From Methylocystis sp. (GTDB lineage Bacteria > Pseudomonadota > Alphaproteobacteria > Rhizobiales > Beijerinckiaceae), in assembly GCA_002929055.1 (NCBI GenBank), contig PERY01000019.1:1-61203 (forward strand): a stretch of 61,203 nucleotides of DNA. The letters run 5' to 3'. The notes under the pieces are model-generated. The model was not told where the DNA came from and made no database searches. It saw only the letters and a program-made list of their open reading frames with translations. Shown in pieces: positions 46,343 to 55,862 of the stretch. How positions within the stretch are numbered: position 1 is the first letter of the stretch; every line of letters starts with the position of its first letter. Both the position numbers and the translations under genes were made by a program.

Positions 46343-47293
46343 GTGACGCCGCTTCTCACCTATATGGACCGCCCGGTGGAGATTGCACCGGGCGAGACCG
46401 TCCTGGAGGCGCTTCTGCGCGCCGGCATAGACGCGCCAAGTTCCTGCCGCACCGGCAATTGCCAAACCTGCCTGCGCCGCGCGGTGCAAGGAACGCCGCC
46501 GGCGGAGTCCCAGAACGGACTCACCGAGGCGCAGAAGGCGATGGGCTACTTCCTGCCCTGCATCTGCAGGCCCTCGTCGCCGCTCAACGTGGCGCCGCCC
46601 GACGACGCGGGCGCGCGCCTTCCCGCGACAGTCCGCTCCGTCGAAGCGCTTGCGCAGGATGTTGTTCGGCTGCGGATCGAGACGGAGGCTTTCCCCTATC
46701 GTCCCGGACAATTCCTCAAGCTCATCGCCAGCGACGGGCTCGAGCGCCATTATTCGATCGCGAGTCACCCCGAGGAAGACCCTTTCCTCGAAATGCACAT
46801 CCGCCTGCATCCGGGCGGCCGCATGAGCCGGCATGTGATGGAGATCGCCAAAGGCCACAGGCTCCATGTCGCGGGACCGCTCGGAACCTGCTTCTACGAG
46901 GGCGTGGACAAGGATCAGCCGCTTGCGCTCATCGGAGCGGGCACGGGGCTCGCGCCGCTCTATGGCGTTTTGCGCGACGCGCTGCGGCAGGGGCATCGCG
47001 GACCCATCCGGCTCTACCACGGCGCGCGCGAGCGCAAGGGTCTTTATCTGCGCGAGGAGTTGGAGGCGCTCGCCCGTGCGCGGGATAACTTCGACTATGC
47101 GCCCGCGTCCCTCGACACCGGAGGCGACCTGGCGGCGCTTGCGCTTGAAGCCGAGACTCAACGCGCGTCGCGGACGGCCTATTTTCTCTGCGGCGGCGAA
47201 AATCTCGTCAAGCGGCTGAAGCGCGATCTTTTCATGAGCGGCGCCAGCATGAAGGCGATAAGATCGGACGTGTTTTCGCCCGCCTCACTCTGA
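46343..47293 (+). CDS. Ferredoxin-FAD/NAD oxidoreductase, haemoglobin reductase candidate
   Basis: A 316-aa electron-transfer protein with a GTG start directly after the globin stop. N-terminal plant-type [2Fe-2S] domain: Cys35, Cys40, Cys43 (SSCRTGNCQTCLRR) and Cys73 (LPCICRP). FAD-binding barrel with RHYSIASHP (about 135) and the NAD domain with ALIGAGTGLAPLYGVL and YFLCGGENLVKRL. The layout resembles oxygenase reductases (MMO/benzoate type). Genetic coupling suggests it reduces the truncated haemoglobin, forming a split version of flavohaemoglobin; this is an inference. Confidence 0.9.
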   Translation: MTPLLTYMDRPVEIAPGETVLEALLRAGIDAPSSCRTGNCQTCLRRAVQGTPPAESQNGLTEAQKAMGYFLPCICRPSSPLNVAPPDDAGARLPATVRSVEALAQDVVRLRIETEAFPYRPGQFLKLIASDGLERHYSIASHPEEDPFLEMHIRLHPGGRMSRHVMEIAKGHRLHVAGPLGTCFYEGVDKDQPLALIGAGTGLAPLYGVLRDALRQGHRGPIRLYHGARERKGLYLREELEALARARDNFDYAPASLDTGGDLAALALEAETQRASRTAYFLCGGENLVKRLKRDLFMSGASMKAIRSDVFSPASL

Positions 47294-47305
47294 CGACATA
47301 TAAGC

Positions 47306-47797
47306 ATGCCATCCAATCGAAACTGGCGGCCCCTTGCGCATGCCGAACTTTCCGATGTCATGCGCATTGCGGGCGTCGCGCATCCGCAGCTTCCCGAACG
47401 CATGGAAGTCTTCGACGAAAAGCAGCGCCTCTTTCCCGAGGGCTGCTTTGCTTTTGACGCAGCCGGCCACCTGGCCGGCTACGCCATCTCCCATCCCTGG
47501 ACGCTCAATGACGTCCCGCCGCTCGACAGTCTCCTGAAAGCGCTGCCGGTCGCGCCCGACTGTCTCTACCTGCATGACGTCGCGCTCTTGCCGCAGGCTC
47601 GCGGCTCGGGCGCAGCGGCGGGGCTGATGGCGATGCTGACTCGATTGGCCGATGATTGCGGCCTGGCGCATCTCGCTCTTGTTTCCGTTTATGGAACCGA
47701 CAAACTCTGGCGCCCGCTTGGTTTCGAAGACGCAGGCCAATCGGAGAAGCTGGCGGCTTATGGCTTGAGCGCCCGCTACATGGTCCGGCGACTCTAG
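47306..47797 (+). CDS. GNAT-family N-acetyltransferase
   Basis: A 163-aa acetyltransferase fold protein. Acetyl-CoA motif A is LYLHDVALLPQARGSGAAAGLM, followed by LALVSVYGTDKLWRPLGFEDAG. The start is 12 nt after the reductase gene, so it may belong to the NsrR-controlled operon. Its stop overlaps that of the convergent ppx gene by 4 nt (CTAG). Substrate unknown. Confidence 0.85.
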   Translation: MPSNRNWRPLAHAELSDVMRIAGVAHPQLPERMEVFDEKQRLFPEGCFAFDAAGHLAGYAISHPWTLNDVPPLDSLLKALPVAPDCLYLHDVALLPQARGSGAAAGLMAMLTRLADDCGLAHLALVSVYGTDKLWRPLGFEDAGQSEKLAAYGLSARYMVRRL

Positions 47798-49326
47798 TCC
47801 GCGATTTCGATACGCGCCTCCGCGCCCAGCAAGCGCCCAAGCGACTTCACGCGGTTCAACACGCGGTCGCTCGCAAGATCGGTGAAATCCTGCGGCAGCG
47901 ACAGGAGCAGCGCGCCGTCTTTTATGCACAGGCGCGTGCGCGGCAGAACGCCGGGCATGGACGCCGACAGGAGATAAGCGACGCGCATCGCCGCGCCGAG
48001 AACGCGGGCGCGCACGAAAAGCCGTGTCGTCAGCAGGCTTCTTACAGGGCCGACCGCCTCCCCGCCTTCCGGCCCCTCGTGGCGCACGACGATTGCAAGA
48101 GAGAGAAAACCGCGACCGGGATGATCGACCGAAACAAATGGCCCCTGCGTCACGACATTCAGCGCGCGCTCGGCGCGATACTCCGGATGCGCGCGCCAGG
48201 CGATGTCCGAAAGCAGGCAAGCCGCATGGCGTAGCCGCTTTTCCTCGGACGTCTCGTCGATCACGCCCGAAGCCATGAAATCATCTGTCCAGACGATCAG
48301 ATCGTCGCCATATCCCGCCGCGCGCGCGAACATCGTCTCGAGCTCGCGCGACGCCGCCAGCAAGGGATCGATCTTGCGCTCCGACTCGGAAAGGCGCTCG
48401 AAGAGCATCCCTTCGCGCACGCCGGCGGCGGAGATCACGATCTCCCTGGGCTTCGCGCGGCGAATGATTTCGTCGAGCACGATCGCGCCATATGCCAGCA
48501 ACGGCCGGCGCGCGGCGGAGACGACGTCGATGTCTTCGATCGCCTCGCTGTCCACATGCTCGACCAGCGCGGCGAAATCGGCCGCCTCGCCCGTCTGGAT
48601 TCGATAATTGTGCATGACGCCGAGCGGGTAATTGCGCTGGCGCATGTGGAGTTTCGCGAGCGAACGCCACGTCCCGCCGACCGCGTAAAAGGTTCGCCCC
48701 TTGAGATGCTCCAGCGGCTTCGCGTCGGCGATGGCCTTACGAGCGATCTTCGTCGCTTCGCGCGGCGAGCGGCGCGAAGCGTCCATCAAAGCCAGACCGC
48801 CAAGCGGAAGCGTCACCCCCTTGCCGAGACGATCGCCCTTCACATCGATAAGTTCGAGCGAGCCGCCGCCCAAATCGCCGACGACGCCATCGGGTGCGTG
48901 GATTGCGGAGACGACGCCAAGCGCGGAAAGCTCCGCCTCGCGCCGGCCAGAGAGGAGCTGGATGTCGCGGCCTATCGCCGTGCGCGCGGCGTCGAGGAAG
49001 GCAGGCCCGTTTTCTGCGTCGCGCGCCGCCGCGGTGGCGATCACCTCCGTGTCCAAAACGCCCATCGTTTCGCAGAGCGCGCGGTAACGGCGCAGCGCCT
49101 TCAGCGCTTTTTCGACGCCCTCCTCGGGCAGCCGCCCGCTCGTCACCACCCCCTTGCCCAGAGCGCACATCGCCTTCTCGTTGAAGATGGGCGTCGGCGC
49201 GCGGGAGAGCGCCTGATAGGCGACGAGACGCACGGAATTCGAACCGATATCGACGATGGCGACGGGTCGCGTCGACGTCGGCGCGGGTTGCTCGACGGAT
49301 TGCGGGCGCAGGAAGCGCTTAAGCAT
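47794..49326 (-). CDS. ppx: Exopolyphosphatase (Ppx/GppA family)
   Basis: A 510-aa ASKHA phosphatase hydrolysing polyphosphate or pppGpp. Motifs [49 protein letters not shown] and [14 protein letters not shown] are all present, with the HD-like C-terminal domain ([20 protein letters not shown]). It overlaps ppk1 by 8 nt, so synthesis and breakdown of polyphosphate are encoded together. Confidence 0.93.
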   Translation of the reverse strand: MLKRFLRPQSVEQPAPTSTRPVAIVDIGSNSVRLVAYQALSRAPTPIFNEKAMCALGKGVVTSGRLPEEGVEKALKALRRYRALCETMGVLDTEVIATAAARDAENGPAFLDAARTAIGRDIQLLSGRREAELSALGVVSAIHAPDGVVGDLGGGSLELIDVKGDRLGKGVTLPLGGLALMDASRRSPREATKIARKAIADAKPLEHLKGRTFYAVGGTWRSLAKLHMRQRNYPLGVMHNYRIQTGEAADFAALVEHVDSEAIEDIDVVSAARRPLLAYGAIVLDEIIRRAKPREIVISAAGVREGMLFERLSESERKIDPLLAASRELETMFARAAGYGDDLIVWTDDFMASGVIDETSEEKRLRHAACLLSDIAWRAHPEYRAERALNVVTQGPFVSVDHPGRGFLSLAIVVRHEGPEGGEAVGPVRSLLTTRLFVRARVLGAAMRVAYLLSASMPGVLPRTRLCIKDGALLLSLPQDFTDLASDRVLNRVKSLGRLLGAEARIEIAD

Positions 49327-51562
49327 CCTGCTGGCGCTTCAACAAGGAACGGGGGCGCCAATCCTTCAGTGACTTGCCGCGGCCGGAAAGACTGGGATGC
49401 GTCATGAAGTATTTATGCGCGTTGAAGAGCTCCTCGCCTTCTCCGGGCACGATGCGCTGGGACGAACCGTCCGGCAGGACGCGGTAGCTTTGTTCATTAT
49501 CGATGAGGTTCGCAAGCATGATCTGATCGAGCAATTGCTGGTGAACGGTAGGATTGCCGATCGGCAGCAGGGTCTCGACGCGACGATCCAGATTGCGGGG
49601 CATCAGATCGGCGGAAGAGATATAAACATGCGCGCGCGGATGCGGCAGCTTGTGACCGCCGCCGAATGCGTAGACGCGCGCATGTTCCAGAAAGCGGCCG
49701 ACGATGGATTTCACGCGGATGTTTTCCGAAAGGCCCGGAACGCCCGGCCGCAGGCAGCAGATGCCGCGCACGACGCAGTCTATCTGCACGCCGGCGCGCG
49801 ACGCGGCGTAGAACGCATCGATGATCTCGGGATCGACGAGGGCGTTGCACTTGGCCCAAATGGCGCCGGGCTTGCCCGCCTTTACGAATGCGATCTCCTG
49901 CTCGATGTGCTCGAGCAGGCGCTTCTTGAGCGAAATCGGCGAAACAGACATGCGCTCGAGCCCCGCGGGCTCCGCATAGCCGGTGATGTAATTGAAGATG
50001 CGCGAGACGTCGCGGCCGATCACGGGGTCCGCCGTGAACACGGAAATATCCGTGTAGATGCGCGCGGTGACGGGGTGATAATTGCCCGTGCCGATGTGGC
50101 AGTAGGTCGCGAGCCCGGCGCCCTCGCGCCGCACGACCATCGAAAGCTTGCCATGCGTCTTCAGCTCGATGAAGCCGAAGACGACCTGCGCGCCGGCGCG
50201 CTCCAGATCGCGCGCCCAGCGGATATTCGCCTCTTCGTCGAAGCGCGCCTTCAACTCGACGAGCGCGGTGACGGATTTGCCGGCCTCCGCCGCCTCCACC
50301 AGCGCGCGCACGATGGGGCTGTTGTTGGAGGTGCGATAGAGCGTTTGCTTGATAGCGATGACATTGGGGTCGCGCGCGGCCTGCTGCAGGAACTGCACGA
50401 CGACATCGAAGGATTCGTACGGGTGATGGACCGCGAGGTCTTTCTGCTTGATCGCCAGAAAGCAGTCGCCGCCATTGTCGCGCACGCGCTCGGGGAAACG
50501 CGGATTGTATGGCTTGAATTTAAGGTCGGGCCGATCCAGCGCGACAAGCTCGGAGAGATCGTTGAGCGCCAGCATGCCGTCGATCTCGAAGGTTTCGCCC
50601 GGCGTGACGTCGAGTTCGTCGGCGACGAGCGCGCGCAGCGTCTCCGGCATGTCGGACGCGACTTCGAGGCGAATGACCGAGCCGCGACGCCGGCGCTTCA
50701 ACGCTGTCTCGAACAGCAGGACGAGATCTTCGGCTTCCTCTTCCACTTCAAGATCGCTGTCGCGGATGACGCGGAAGAGTCCCTGCCCGCGCAGCAAATA
50801 GCCGGGGAAGAGGCGCTGCGCGTTCATCGCGATCAGCGTCTCGAGCAGCATGAAGCGCTCGCGCGTGCCGCCCGGATTGGGAAGGCGCACGAAACGCTCG
50901 ATCTTGGGCGGAAGGCGCACGAGCGCCTGCAGCGTCTTGCGATCGCCAGGCCGCACAAGCTCGAGCGCGAGCGTGAAACCGAGATTGGGGATGAAGGGGA
51001 AGGGATGCGCCGGATCGACGGCGAGCGGCGTCAGCACGGGGAAGATGCGACTGAGGAAGTGATCCTCGAGCCATTCGCGGTCGGGCTTCGAAACGTCCGC
51101 GGGCTCGACGATGACGATGCCCACTTCCTCGATCTCGCGACGCAGGTCGCGCCAGCGGCGCAACTGCTCCTTCACGAGCAGCGCGGCGCGCTCGTTGATC
51201 TTGGCGAGCTGCTCCGCGGGCGTCAGCCCGTCCTGCGACACCGCCGTGAGCCCGGATCGAATCTGCCCGCGCAGGCCGGCGACTCGAACCATGAAGAATT
51301 CATCGAGATTGTTGGCGGAGATCGAGAGGAAGCGCAGTTGCTCCAGCAGTGGATGATTTTTGTTCGACGCCTCCTGGAGAACGCGCCGGTTGAACTCGAG
51401 CCAGGAGAGTTCGCGATTGATGAAGCGGCTCGGAGAAAGGATTAGTTCCTCCGGATTCCCGAGAATCTCGCCCGCCGGGTCCATGACCTCGATTTCGGCG
51501 ACCTCGATGTCCTCCGGGGTCTGCTCGGTCTTTTCTCTTGTGTTCGCCTTCATGCCGCTCAT
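49319..51562 (-). CDS. ppk1: Polyphosphate kinase 1
   Basis: A 747-aa PPK1 that makes polyphosphate from ATP. N-terminal domain [19 protein letters not shown] and [22 protein letters not shown]. The autophosphorylated His lies in [21 protein letters not shown], and the second catalytic block in [18 protein letters not shown]. An acidic N-terminal tail of about 40 residues precedes the family core. Overlaps ppx. Confidence 0.97.
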   Translation of the reverse strand: MSGMKANTREKTEQTPEDIEVAEIEVMDPAGEILGNPEELILSPSRFINRELSWLEFNRRVLQEASNKNHPLLEQLRFLSISANNLDEFFMVRVAGLRGQIRSGLTAVSQDGLTPAEQLAKINERAALLVKEQLRRWRDLRREIEEVGIVIVEPADVSKPDREWLEDHFLSRIFPVLTPLAVDPAHPFPFIPNLGFTLALELVRPGDRKTLQALVRLPPKIERFVRLPNPGGTRERFMLLETLIAMNAQRLFPGYLLRGQGLFRVIRDSDLEVEEEAEDLVLLFETALKRRRRGSVIRLEVASDMPETLRALVADELDVTPGETFEIDGMLALNDLSELVALDRPDLKFKPYNPRFPERVRDNGGDCFLAIKQKDLAVHHPYESFDVVVQFLQQAARDPNVIAIKQTLYRTSNNSPIVRALVEAAEAGKSVTALVELKARFDEEANIRWARDLERAGAQVVFGFIELKTHGKLSMVVRREGAGLATYCHIGTGNYHPVTARIYTDISVFTADPVIGRDVSRIFNYITGYAEPAGLERMSVSPISLKKRLLEHIEQEIAFVKAGKPGAIWAKCNALVDPEIIDAFYAASRAGVQIDCVVRGICCLRPGVPGLSENIRVKSIVGRFLEHARVYAFGGGHKLPHPRAHVYISSADLMPRNLDRRVETLLPIGNPTVHQQLLDQIMLANLIDNEQSYRVLPDGSSQRIVPGEGEELFNAHKYFMTHPSLSGRGKSLKDWRPRSLLKRQQDA

Positions 51563-51620
51563 CCGTTTTTTGCATCATGCCACATTGGCGCATCGGACGG
51601 CAGGCGGAAACTGCGCGCAG

Positions 51621-52328
51621 TTAATCTTCCATCCCCTGGCAAGAGCCTGAGAAGCGCTCCATCACCTCGGCGGCGAGCGCCCGTGTGACCGGGCGGCGCT
51701 GGGCCAACGCCGCGCGGTCCAGCGCCGCGACGAAGTCGCCGGCCGCCCCGAGCGAGCGCTCCAGCCGCAGGGCGGCGTAAGCGAGGGCGGGCGGCTCCAC
51801 CAGCAGTTGGCGGTCGCGGAAAAGCTTCTCCAGCACAGCGCGCATGAGGTCGTCGTCCGGAGCGCCGATTTCCACCACGGGCGCACGACGCAATCGTGAC
51901 AGCAGGTCCGGAAGCCGAACATCGGCGGCCGAGGGCGGGCGGCGGGCGCTGATCAGGACGAAGGCGCGGTTCTCGACGGCGAAGTTCAGCAGATGGAAGA
52001 GCGCCGTCTCGTCCGCGACAGCGTCCACGTCGTCGATGACGATGGCCCCCGGGGCCGCCGCCGTGAGCGCATCCAGCCTGGGCAGAGCGGCAGAGTCTGC
52101 GCGCAGCGCCCCGGCGCGCGCCGCAAAAATCGCGAGAAGGTGGCTTTTGCCGCTGCCTGCAGGCCCGACGAGCGACATGATGCGAGCCGGCCAATCGGGC
52201 CAACGCTCCACAATCGCCAGCGCCGCCGCGTTGGAGGCCGACGCCAGAAAGTCGCCGCGCCCGAAGCGCGGGTCTAGCGGCAGCTCCAGCGGAAGCTGCG
52301 CCGGCTCGCGCGCGCCCTCTCCCGCCAT
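51621..52328 (-). CDS. hdaA: DnaA-related replication regulator HdaA
   Basis: A 235-aa protein homologous to the DnaA AAA+ domain. The N-terminal QLPLELPLDPRFGRGDFL contains the beta-clamp binding motif (QLPLEL). Walker A is VGPAGSGKSHLLAIFAA, the Walker B region is AIVIDDVDAVA, and the arginine-finger region is LISARRPPSA. It promotes hydrolysis of DnaA-ATP after initiation. Located 7 nt upstream of no other hda-type gene; the AI-2E permease gene precedes it on the same strand. Confidence 0.92.
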   Translation of the reverse strand: MAGEGAREPAQLPLELPLDPRFGRGDFLASASNAAALAIVERWPDWPARIMSLVGPAGSGKSHLLAIFAARAGALRADSAALPRLDALTAAAPGAIVIDDVDAVADETALFHLLNFAVENRAFVLISARRPPSAADVRLPDLLSRLRRAPVVEIGAPDDDLMRAVLEKLFRDRQLLVEPPALAYAALRLERSLGAAGDFVAALDRAALAQRRPVTRALAAEVMERFSGSCQGMED

Positions 52329-52334
52329 GGCCGC

Positions 52335-53582
52335 TCAGGCCCGGTCATGCGCGTAAGGCGGCTCTCTGTAAAGCGCGCTCGCCCGGTAGCGGCGGGCGAG
52401 GAAACGCATCAGGGCGCCAAGCGCCGCCGCCGCCGGCACGGCGACGATGAGCCCGGTGAAGCCAAAGAGAGCGCCGAAAGCCAGCAAGGCGAACATGATC
52501 CACACCGGATGCAGGCCCACCGAGGCGCCGACCAGCCTCGGCGAGAGAACGTAGCCGTCCATGATGAGGCCCGTCGTCACGATGGCGACCGCCTCGATCG
52601 GCAAATTAATGTGGGGCCAGGCCTGAACGATGGCGATGATGATCGACAGAACGAAGGCCGTGATCGACCCGACATAGGGGACAAAGCTCAGAAAGCCGGC
52701 GATGACCCCGATCAGGAAGCCGAAATTGAGCCCGATCGCGGAAAGACCGACGGCGTACCACACGCCCAGAAACAGGCACACGAGCGACTGGCCGCGCACA
52801 AATCCCGCAAGCGCCCGGTCGATGTCGCGCGCCAGCATGCGCACATCCTCGCGATGTCGCGGAGGCACCAGATCGTCGACAATATGAACCATATGGTCCC
52901 AGTCGAGGAGCATGTAGAAGGCGACGACCGGCGTGATGACGACGAGCGACACCACGTTGATCAGAGCGTAGCCGCGCCAGATGAGCGACTTCAGGAAATC
53001 CCCGGCGTAGGTCGCGCCCTGGCTTGCAAGATCGTTGAAATATTTCTGGGCGTCGAAATTGGCGCCGGCGCCTCCGAGCCCGTATTTCTCCAGCCAGGCC
53101 TGTATGGTCTCGTTGGTGAGCGTCTGCCCCCAATCGGTGACGAGCCCGTGCAGCGTCTGCAGATAGCCCGGCAACGCGGTCAGGAAACCGGCGAGTTGGT
53201 GCGACAGAATCGGCAGCAGCACCACGAGCGCCGTGATGACGAAGGCGACGAAGATCGATAGCAGCAGCAGCGCCGCTCCGAGCCGGGAGGCGCCGAGCCG
53301 CTGCAGGCGGTCGGCAACCGGATCGAGCAAATAGCCGAGCGCGGTTCCGGCGACAAAGGGCGCCAGCACAGGGCTGAGAAGGTAAAGGACGCCGGCCAGG
53401 AGCAAAAGCGTCAGCCCCCAGAGCACGAGCTGGCGCTCGAGGCTCAGTCCCGCCCATTTCACGCCGCCCGTCGCCAAAGCCGCCACGGCCTGATGGTCCG
53501 GAGGCGCAACGGCCGGCGACAGGTCAGCCGCCTTCTGCGCTCCCCGGGTGCGAGGGGCCATCGTCTGCTCCTGCTTCGCCAT
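52335..53582 (-). CDS. AI-2E family transporter (membrane permease)
   Basis: A 415-aa polytopic protein of the AI-2E/PerM family. Helices cluster at about 50-115, and the family motifs DIDRALAGFVRGQSLVCLFLGVWYAVGLSAIGLNFGFLIGVIAGFLSFVPYVGSI and GYVLSPRLVGASVGLHPVWIMFALLAFG are diagnostic. It usually precedes hdaA in Rhizobiales, as here. Substrate unknown. Confidence 0.92.
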   Translation of the reverse strand: MAKQEQTMAPRTRGAQKAADLSPAVAPPDHQAVAALATGGVKWAGLSLERQLVLWGLTLLLLAGVLYLLSPVLAPFVAGTALGYLLDPVADRLQRLGASRLGAALLLLSIFVAFVITALVVLLPILSHQLAGFLTALPGYLQTLHGLVTDWGQTLTNETIQAWLEKYGLGGAGANFDAQKYFNDLASQGATYAGDFLKSLIWRGYALINVVSLVVITPVVAFYMLLDWDHMVHIVDDLVPPRHREDVRMLARDIDRALAGFVRGQSLVCLFLGVWYAVGLSAIGLNFGFLIGVIAGFLSFVPYVGSITAFVLSIIIAIVQAWPHINLPIEAVAIVTTGLIMDGYVLSPRLVGASVGLHPVWIMFALLAFGALFGFTGLIVAVPAAAALGALMRFLARRYRASALYREPPYAHDRA

Positions 53583-53585
53583 CTC

Positions 53586-54134
53586 TCAAGGCCTCATGTG
53601 CTCGACCCAGAGCCACAGATAGACGCTCGCGGAAGCAACGGTCAATGCGGCGACGCTCGCGGCGAGGACGTCCCCGGCCACGCCAAGTTCAAGATCATAG
53701 GCCAATCCGGCGAGGATCAGGCCGACAAAAGCCAGTTGCGCCGCCGTCGTCGCCTTGGAGAGCACATGCGGCCTGATCTCGACGGGGCGCGAGAGGAACC
53801 AGGAGACAAGAACCCCTCCTATAATCAATGCGTCCCGGGCGACTACGAGGATGGCCAGCCAGGGTGGCAGGTCGTCGACGACCGCCAGCGCGACATACAT
53901 CGAGACGATCAGAACCTTGTCGGCGAGCGGATCGAGCACTGCGCCAAGATCGGACTGGAGATGAAAGGTCTTGGCGAGCCAGCCGTCGAGCGCGTCGGAA
54001 ACGCCAGCGATCACGAAAACGAGGAGGGCGAGACGCCATTTCTCCTCTCCAACGAAAGTGATCGCCGCTGGCGTCAGCACCAGCCGGCCGATGGTGATGA
54101 AGTTGGGTAGCGACGCAAACCAGTCGAAAGCCAT
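53586..54134 (-). CDS. CDP-alcohol phosphatidyltransferase
   Basis: A 182-aa membrane enzyme resembling PgsA-type phosphatidyltransferases. The catalytic motif has Asp47, Asp50-Gly51, Ala54, Gly64, Asp68 and Asp72 at canonical spacing (VSDALDGWLAKTFHLQSDLG...DPLAD), but the position usually Arg after the Ala is Lys55. Five to six hydrophobic helices. It lies 3 nt upstream of the AI-2E gene on the same strand. Product specificity unknown. Confidence 0.88.
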   Translation of the reverse strand: MAFDWFASLPNFITIGRLVLTPAAITFVGEEKWRLALLVFVIAGVSDALDGWLAKTFHLQSDLGAVLDPLADKVLIVSMYVALAVVDDLPPWLAILVVARDALIIGGVLVSWFLSRPVEIRPHVLSKATTAAQLAFVGLILAGLAYDLELGVAGDVLAASVAALTVASASVYLWLWVEHMRP

Positions 54135-54171
54135 GCAGACTATCTGGCGCGGCGCCCGCTATTCACAATCT

Positions 54172-54954
54172 TCACCGTTTCGCGCGGCGCATCGCGAGCG
54201 CGGAAAGCCCGAGAGCTATCGCAACCAGGCCGAGCAGCAATGTGGAGATGGCGTTGATCTGCGGCGACACGCCGAGACGCACCTGCGAATAGATGCGCAT
54301 GGGCAAAGTCGTCGCGCCCGGCCCAGTTGCAAAGCTCGCGATGACGAAATCGTCCAGCGAAATCGTGAAGGCGAGCAGAAAAGCGCTGGCGAGCGCGGGC
54401 ATGATCTGCGGCAAGGCGACGAGCGCAAAAGCCCTTGCGGGTGTGGCGCCAAGGTCCATCGCGGCTTCCTCCAGCGTGGGGTCGCAGCCCCGCAAGGCCG
54501 CCAGAAGCGCGACAGTGGTGAAGCACATGGTCAGCGTCACATGGCCGATCACAAGAGTGGTGAAACCACGGCCGACGCCAAGCGCCACAAAGCAGGACAG
54601 GAGCGCGAGCCCGAGAACGACCTCCGGCAGGACAAGCGGCGCATGCACCGCGCCGAAGAAAAGCAGGCGCGAGCGAAACGAACCGAAGCGCGACAGCGAA
54701 ACAGCGGCCAGCAGGCCGAGCAGCGTGGCGATGGAAGCCGAAAGCGCGGCCGCTGCGAAGCTGATCCTCGCGGACTGGATGAGCAGTTCGTTCTCCAGCA
54801 GGGCCGCATACCATTTCGTCGAGAACCCGCCCCAGACGGAAACGAGGCGGGAGGCGTTGAAACTCATGACCGCGAGGATCACGATCGGTGCATAGAGAAA
54901 GACGAAGCCGGCGGCGAGAACGGCGCGCCGGACGAGATTGGAGGCGGGACTCAT
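54172..54954 (-). CDS. Polyamine-type ABC transporter permease (PotC/PotI-like)
   Basis: A 260-aa permease with six hydrophobic helices. N-terminus FLYAPIVILAVMSFNASRLVSVWGGFSTKWYAALL is typical of PotC/PotI. The EAA coupling motif is EEAAMDLGATPARAFALVALPQIMPAL. Its ATG overlaps the PotB-like stop (ATGA). No substrate-binding protein gene is nearby, so polyamine specificity is inferred from family. Confidence 0.92.
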   Translation of the reverse strand: MSPASNLVRRAVLAAGFVFLYAPIVILAVMSFNASRLVSVWGGFSTKWYAALLENELLIQSARISFAAAALSASIATLLGLLAAVSLSRFGSFRSRLLFFGAVHAPLVLPEVVLGLALLSCFVALGVGRGFTTLVIGHVTLTMCFTTVALLAALRGCDPTLEEAAMDLGATPARAFALVALPQIMPALASAFLLAFTISLDDFVIASFATGPGATTLPMRIYSQVRLGVSPQINAISTLLLGLVAIALGLSALAMRRAKR

Positions 54955-55862
54955 CGCCGCTCCTGCCCTTCATGCAGCCGCGCGCGCTCCCAAAGAACGA
55001 GCGGGACGAGCAGAATGGTCACGAGCGCGATCGCCGCGGCGGACGCCGCCGGCCAGTCATGGTTCGCGAAAAAGTCATTCCACAGGATGCGCCCGATCAT
55101 CAGCGTATCCGACCCGCCGAGAAGATCGGGAATGACGAATTCGCCGACCGCGGGAATGAAGACGAGCAGCGCGCCCGCGATGACGCCTTCGCGCGAGAGC
55201 GGCAGCGTGACGCGCAGAAACACGTCGACCGGCGACGCGCCGAGATCGGCAGCCGCTTCCCGCAGGCCCGCATCCTGCCCCTCGAGCGCGGCGTAGATGG
55301 GGAGCAGCATGAAGGGCAGATAGGAGTAGACGATGCCGACGACAACCGCGCCATTCGTCGCGAACATCTGGATCGGCGCGTCGATGAGGCCAAGCGCCAT
55401 CAGCGCATTGTTGATCAGCCCTTCGTCCTTGAGCAGCGCAATCCAGGCGTAGACCCGAATGAGAAAGCTGGTCCAGAAGGGCGCCGCTGCAAGGCCGATG
55501 AGAAAAGGCCGCCACGCGCGCGGACTGCGCGCCATCGCCAGCGCGAATGGATAAGCGACGACAAGGGTCACGAGCGTCGCGACGCCGGCGATCGCCAGCG
55601 AGGAGACGTAAGCGTCGAAATAAAGGCTGTCGGAAACGAGCGCCCGGTAGTTGTCGAACGTGAGCGTCTGCGCCTTCGCCCACCAATCAGAAAGCGAGTC
55701 AGTGGGCAGAAAACGCGGCTCGTAGGGCGGACGCGCCAGCACCGAATGCGAGAGCGAAATCTTCGCGATCAGCAGCATCGGCGCGAGGAAGAAGGCCGCG
55801 ATCCAGAGATAGGGCGCCGCAAGCGTCAATCGCTGGCCGAGCGTGAGAGGGCGCGCCCTCAT
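54951..55862 (-). CDS. Polyamine-type ABC transporter permease (PotB/PotH-like)
   Basis: A 303-aa permease. Six helices, with the large first periplasmic loop of the PotB/H type (FLPTDSLSDWWAKAQTLTFDNYRALVSDSLYFDAYVSSL). The EAA motif is REAAADLGASPVDVFLRVTLPLSREG. The start overlaps the ATPase stop and its end overlaps the next permease, both as ATGA. Confidence 0.93.
   Translation of the reverse strand: MRARPLTLGQRLTLAAPYLWIAAFFLAPMLLIAKISLSHSVLARPPYEPRFLPTDSLSDWWAKAQTLTFDNYRALVSDSLYFDAYVSSLAIAGVATLVTLVVAYPFALAMARSPRAWRPFLIGLAAAPFWTSFLIRVYAWIALLKDEGLINNALMALGLIDAPIQMFATNGAVVVGIVYSYLPFMLLPIYAALEGQDAGLREAAADLGASPVDVFLRVTLPLSREGVIAGALLVFIPAVGEFVIPDLLGGSDTLMIGRILWNDFFANHDWPAASAAAIALVTILLVPLVLWERARLHEGQERR

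Noticed and set aside
49397..51445. Long plus-strand frame (682 codons) opposite ppk1
   Set aside because: Antisense to a canonical ppk1; composition is that of a complementary-strand shadow.
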